Origin: Thiotrichaceae bacterium
GTDB taxonomy: Bacteria > Pseudomonadota > Gammaproteobacteria > Beggiatoales > Beggiatoaceae
NCBI GenBank assembly: GCA_011391085.1
Contig: JAABRD010000005.1
Coordinates: forward strand, 90,553-154,552
Direction: 5' to 3'
DNA: 64,000 nt
Shown here: piece by piece, positions 61,217-64,000 of the stretch
How the letters are laid out: each line of letters begins with the position of its first letter
Numbering within the stretch: position 1 is the first letter of the stretch
Notes under the pieces: model-generated
Database searches by the model: none
Told to the model about the DNA's origin: nothing
What the model saw: only the letters and a program-made list of their open reading frames with translations
Made by a program: the position numbers and the translations under genes

Positions 61217-62527
61217 TTATAGACTGAGAAAGACGATAAAGACGATAAAGACGATAAAGATTAACAGCCAGACACCGAGAAATACGATAACGACGATAAC
61301 GGCGATAACGATTAACAGCGAGACAATGATTTCAATGATTTCAAAGTGTTCAGCAGGTGAGATAGTTTCCGTGACTGGTTTGGGTTTATCACTTTTCGGG
61401 GTTGACTCAACAGGTTGCAATTCTGTAGGAGGTGAGGTAGTTTCCGTGACTGGTTTGGGTTTCTCACTTTTGGGGGTTGACTCAACAGCTTGCAATTCTT
61501 TAGGAGGTGAGGTAGCTTCCGTGACTGGTTTTGGTTCCTCACTGGTTGGCTTAACTGTTTCAGAAACAGTTTCTGAGATATCGACAAATTTTTTGCGAAC
61601 GTATCCCAACTTACCATTGTCAATTTGAACTTTAAGCCATTCTCCTTCCTCTCCTCTGTTATCTAAAATGCGAATCATCGCATTTTTACGAACTTTGTCA
61701 ATCACCTTGGTATTGGTACCCATCCCTGCACGAACATTCAAGGTCGCGTCTTCGGTTTCCACGGTACCACATCGGGCCTCTCTTCCAGGCCCAGGTCCTA
61801 GAATGAATTCACCGGGAGCATAAGCATAGCCAGTTTTGCCATCGTCGAGGGTGACTTTGTACCAATCGGTTTGCGTCGTGTCTGTACATGTCAAAGCCGA
61901 ACCTTTAATGGCAGTAGCAACCACTCTGGTATCTTGACTCAGACCCGCATGAACCTCCAACGAACTCTTTTCCGTGTTGACAATCCCACACCAGGCGTTT
62001 GCCGCTACGGGCATTGTAGGAAGTAAGGTAGTTTTCGTGACTGGTTTGGGTTTATCACTGATTGGCTTAACTGTGTCAGAAATTGGTGAAATGGTTTGAA
62101 CAGTTGATTTAGTTTGTTTATGTGAAGTTTCAGTAATGGGCGATTCTTCAAATTCTTCTTCAGATACTTCTTTATTAGCAGGAGAATTTTGACCTTCTGT
62201 AGTCAGTTCCGCAATTCGTTGTTTATAGTAGGACGACAACAAACAATCTACATCCATCGCCGAACAATTATTTCGTTGCGCCAACCACTCACGTTGTTCT
62301 TCTTTCAACTGGTTAGTTTCGGCTTTAAGTAACCCCTTTAGACGTTGCGAATAGAGTTTTCCAAGTGAACTATCCATCTGACTAAGTGAACGATTGGCAC
62401 AAATCGCTTTTTCAATGGCGGTGCTGGCCTTCGCGCAGTTAAAACCAGATGCTAACAAGGTTGTGCTACTCCACAGCATGATAAGGGTAAGTATGAATTT
62501 TGATATAATTTGATTTCGATATTGCAT
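61217..62527 (-). CDS. LprI-like / double SH3 protein with repetitive linker and C-terminal membrane helix
   Basis: The 436-residue product has a signal peptide (FILTLIMLWSSTTLLASG) and a Cys-rich LprI/DUF1311 domain (FNCAKASTAIEKAICAN, LKEEQREWLAQRNNC). Two bacterial SH3 domains follow (WCGIVNTEKSSLEVHAG; RCGTVETEDATLNVRAG), then a linker of repeats such as STPKSEKPKPVTETTSPP. It ends in a very hydrophobic segment (IVSLLIVIAVIVVIVFLGVW and beyond). The C-terminal DNA (61225-61315) is a GACGATAAA-type 9-bp repeat, so the helix itself may have grown by repeat expansion. LprI relatives inhibit lysozyme and SH3 domains bind cell wall, so a periplasmic wall-associated role is likely. Confidence 0.8.
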   Translation of the reverse strand: MQYRNQIISKFILTLIMLWSSTTLLASGFNCAKASTAIEKAICANRSLSQMDSSLGKLYSQRLKGLLKAETNQLKEEQREWLAQRNNCSAMDVDCLLSSYYKQRIAELTTEGQNSPANKEVSEEEFEESPITETSHKQTKSTVQTISPISDTVKPISDKPKPVTKTTLLPTMPVAANAWCGIVNTEKSSLEVHAGLSQDTRVVATAIKGSALTCTDTTQTDWYKVTLDDGKTGYAYAPGEFILGPGPGREARCGTVETEDATLNVRAGMGTNTKVIDKVRKNAMIRILDNRGEEGEWLKVQIDNGKLGYVRKKFVDISETVSETVKPTSEEPKPVTEATSPPKELQAVESTPKSEKPKPVTETTSPPTELQPVESTPKSDKPKPVTETISPAEHFEIIEIIVSLLIVIAVIVVIVFLGVWLLIFIVFIVFIVFLSL

Positions 62528-62859
62528 AATGTCTTTTTTTTATACGGATTGTTCAAATTTTCAACGGGGTGTGGTGAAGATGACATTAGTCTACGTAGTA
62601 GATGTAGAGTGGGCAAGATTAAACCTTCTAAATGATTCTGTCGATCTTACTAATCCGTTGAATCCTATTTTGTTTTTATTATAGCAGACGCGGTAGCCCG
62701 GGTCAAGTCGTGAACATCAAAGATGATATAAATCTAAAAAATAATTGTCAGAGAGTTTTGGCTTTGGTTCAAAGAGACGCTTTGGATTTCCAATACCTTT
62801 AGCCAGGGTTAAGTTGTAACTGTTAGAGATTTTAGAGAAGCTAAAGTTAGATTCCCAAA
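62528..62859. other. intergenic stretch without recognisable features
   Basis: About 330 bp between the SH3 protein and a small relic gene. A weak AAAGAGACGCTTTGGA repeat fragment lies near 62770; nothing else could be assigned. Confidence 0.5.
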
Positions 62860-63030
62860 CTATAGAATGACATAACCTTTATCATTAAACTCATGGAGAA
62901 GAATTCGCCCACGTTCAAGGGCTTCTTGCGCCGCTTTATTCGGTCTGCCATACTTAACTTATCTTCTAAATTTTTCGGCATCCTCACCAGTCAGATGAAC
63001 ACCGCCGAAGGTGGACGTTTTAATTGCCAT
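62860..63030 (-). pseudogene. small gene interrupted by an in-frame TAA
   Basis: The minus-strand frame of 56 codons reads MAIKTSTFGGVHLTGEDAEK, FRR, stop, VKYGRPNKAAQEALERGRIL, then LHEFNDKGYVIL. The stop (62959-62961) lies where a single change, for example from CAA, would give an open frame. AGGAGACCCC lies just before the ATG. The sequence style suggests a small antitoxin-like protein, but I do not recognise the family. Confidence 0.6.
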
Positions 63031-63068
63031 AGGGGTCTCCTGTTAATAGTTCAAAGGGCGAGTGGGAA

Positions 63069-63101
63069 AGAAACTCAGTTTCTTAAAGAAACTGAGTTTC
63101 T
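63069..63101. repeat. 33-bp palindrome AGAAACTCAGTTTCTT
   Basis: Perfect arms of 15 or more bases, 20 bp downstream of the Uma2 stop on the minus strand. A possible terminator; member of the dispersed hairpin family. Confidence 0.7.
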
Positions 63102-63117
63102 CAGCACCTCAAGACGA

Positions 63118-63921
63118 CTAGCGATGTCGTGCCAATTCGGCCTCCAATTGCCGAAGCTTGGCTTCGGCGGCCAATCTAGCTTCTCGTTCCTGTTGCGCAG
63201 ATTGTTCCGCAACTTGCGCAGATTGTTCCGCAACTCGTCGTGCTTCCCGTTCTTGTCGCGCCAAAGCCTCGGCAACTTGTCGGGCTTCTCGTTCCTGTTG
63301 CATTTGAGTTTCAGCAACGTCGAGAAGTCGTTCCAACCATTGTTGTGCCTGCCTGGCAGCTTGCAACGCGGGCAACATGAAGGCGCGATACACTCCATCT
63401 TCACTCATTTCTTCGGGTGACGGCTGTCGTTGCAAATCCGAAATTCGGAACTGAAAGCCAGGTAACACCGCGGAACAGATAATGTCCGACTGAACGGGAG
63501 GAATGGGTGCATAGACGCCAAACTTGGTTAAACGATAAAACTCTTGCTGTTTGCCGTGGGCATACAAGATGTAATATTCGGGTACTCCAACTTGCGCATA
63601 TTCTTTGAACTTGACTTTGGTGTCGCGTTCCATTTCCTGCTTGGTGGAATCGGATAAAGCTTCTACGCAAAGGTCACAAATGCCACGGAAGGAATTATCA
63701 GTATCATTCCAAGGTACTGGATTGTTTTTCAGGATCACTCCCAAGTCGGGTTTGCGAATCGTCGTTTTGTGTGGCAACGTTAGCCGAAACCCGGTTTCCA
63801 GGGCCACTAAGTGGCCGACTTGAGTTACGCGCAGGTAATTTCGGAGTAGTTCAAAAAACCACTCGTAACTAAATAGTGTCAGTTTATCAGACACGCCTTT
63901 CATGGTGATAGAGAAAGACAT
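63118..63921 (-). CDS. Uma2-family putative endonuclease, 5'-truncated
   Basis: It is homologous to the gene at 32811: VSDKLTLFSYEWFFELLRNY, FRLTLPHKTTIRKPDLGVIL, CDLCVEALSDSTKQEMERDT, VKFKEYAQVGVPEYYILYA and a repetitive coiled-coil tail (AEALARQEREARRVAEQSAQ). The catalytic PD and Glu are kept. About 45 residues present at the start of the other copy (NYEWNDGYLEEKF region) are missing. Upstream the frame runs into a GTGTCCAAAACCTTTTGGAA repeat, so the beginning was probably lost. The start at 63921 is a guess; 63903 and 63960 are alternatives. Confidence 0.75.
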   Translation of the reverse strand: MSFSITMKGVSDKLTLFSYEWFFELLRNYLRVTQVGHLVALETGFRLTLPHKTTIRKPDLGVILKNNPVPWNDTDNSFRGICDLCVEALSDSTKQEMERDTKVKFKEYAQVGVPEYYILYAHGKQQEFYRLTKFGVYAPIPPVQSDIICSAVLPGFQFRISDLQRQPSPEEMSEDGVYRAFMLPALQAARQAQQWLERLLDVAETQMQQEREARQVAEALARQEREARRVAEQSAQVAEQSAQQEREARLAAEAKLRQLEAELARHR

Positions 63922-64000
63922 CTTCTCTAGTGTCCAAAACCTTTTGGAACGTTTTGTCACTAGAGATTAGGTATTCCCCCCACCCCAAACCGTGCGGGAC

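Noticed and set aside
62893..63420. 175-residue plus-strand open frame
   Set aside because: It is antisense to the Uma2 coiled-coil tail and to a small relic gene; its Leu/Ser/Phe/Arg-rich repeats mirror the opposite strand.
63961..64000. Right-edge sequence ending in AAACCGTGCGGGAC as a possible group II intron or IS end
   Set aside because: Only about 40 bases are available and no diagnostic structure can be shown.

Overview
The window looks like chromosomal DNA of a gammaproteobacterium. The best lineage guess, from gene families and repeat style and not from any marker gene, is a large filamentous sulfur bacterium of the Beggiatoa/Thiothrix group. Supporting signs are a RelA-type (p)ppGpp enzyme, gspJ and hypB, plus heavy loading with Uma2 nucleases, CHAT proteases, toxin-antitoxin pairs and several families of short dispersed repeats. 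I saw no rRNA, tRNA or CRISPR array.

Layout. 1-5444 (minus): a chemotaxis operon cheY-cheA-cheW-chemoreceptor; the receptor runs off the left edge. 5650-6850: a vapBC pair whose toxin is split by a 73-bp palindrome, between two inverted-repeat elements. 7055-9773: a GT2 glycosyltransferase and a LAB_N/GT39 membrane glycosyltransferase fusion. 9995-19365: a 1333-residue Asp-box/LamG protein and a hybrid sensor kinase with two kinase cores. 19530-25244: gspJ, a thioredoxin, a hexapeptide acyltransferase, a nucleotidyltransferase/sugar-transferase-like fusion, two paralogous membrane proteins and hypB with its His-rich tract at the C-terminus. 25520-32610: a bifunctional RelA/SpoT enzyme, an unknown helical protein, a MOSC protein, a CHAT fragment, prpB and a lipoprotein. 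32811-40437: a Uma2 nuclease, an MtrA-like/thymidylate-synthase/DUF4346 fusion, an unknown protein, a TPR-CHAT protease and an OmpA-type lipoprotein. 40759-44309: a DNA methyltransferase with an Mrr-like nuclease tail, higBA and a second vapBC. 44415-50993: a single-module polyketide synthase (KS-AT-DH-KR-ACP) and a degenerate IS607-type recombinase. 51316-58630: alaC, a HEPN pair, hom and a type IIG/ISP restriction-modification enzyme. 58700-64000: a decayed accessory zone with a frameshifted BrnTA-like pair, Phd/PIN, relics of other toxin-antitoxin genes, an SH3/LprI protein and a 5'-truncated Uma2 gene.

The strongest unexplained signal is the repeats. (1) Five short elements end in GGTAGTGATGCAAT and each is flanked by a perfect 8-bp direct repeat. 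They carry two unrelated interiors, so they look like non-autonomous elements moved by one transposase absent here, possibly IS6-like; a sixth copy lacks the direct repeat. (2) Palindromes of about 33 bp sit between genes and also in frame inside two genes. (3) GC-rich CCCCGGCCCCTCTCCC palindromes occur inside those elements and three times in frame in the type IIG gene. (4) Imperfect inverted repeats built on GGTGGACTAGAGGCTTTAGCC and on AGGAGTCCAAAGC fill most gaps. I did not find a coherent new multi-gene defence system; the most unusual proteins are the fusions noted above.
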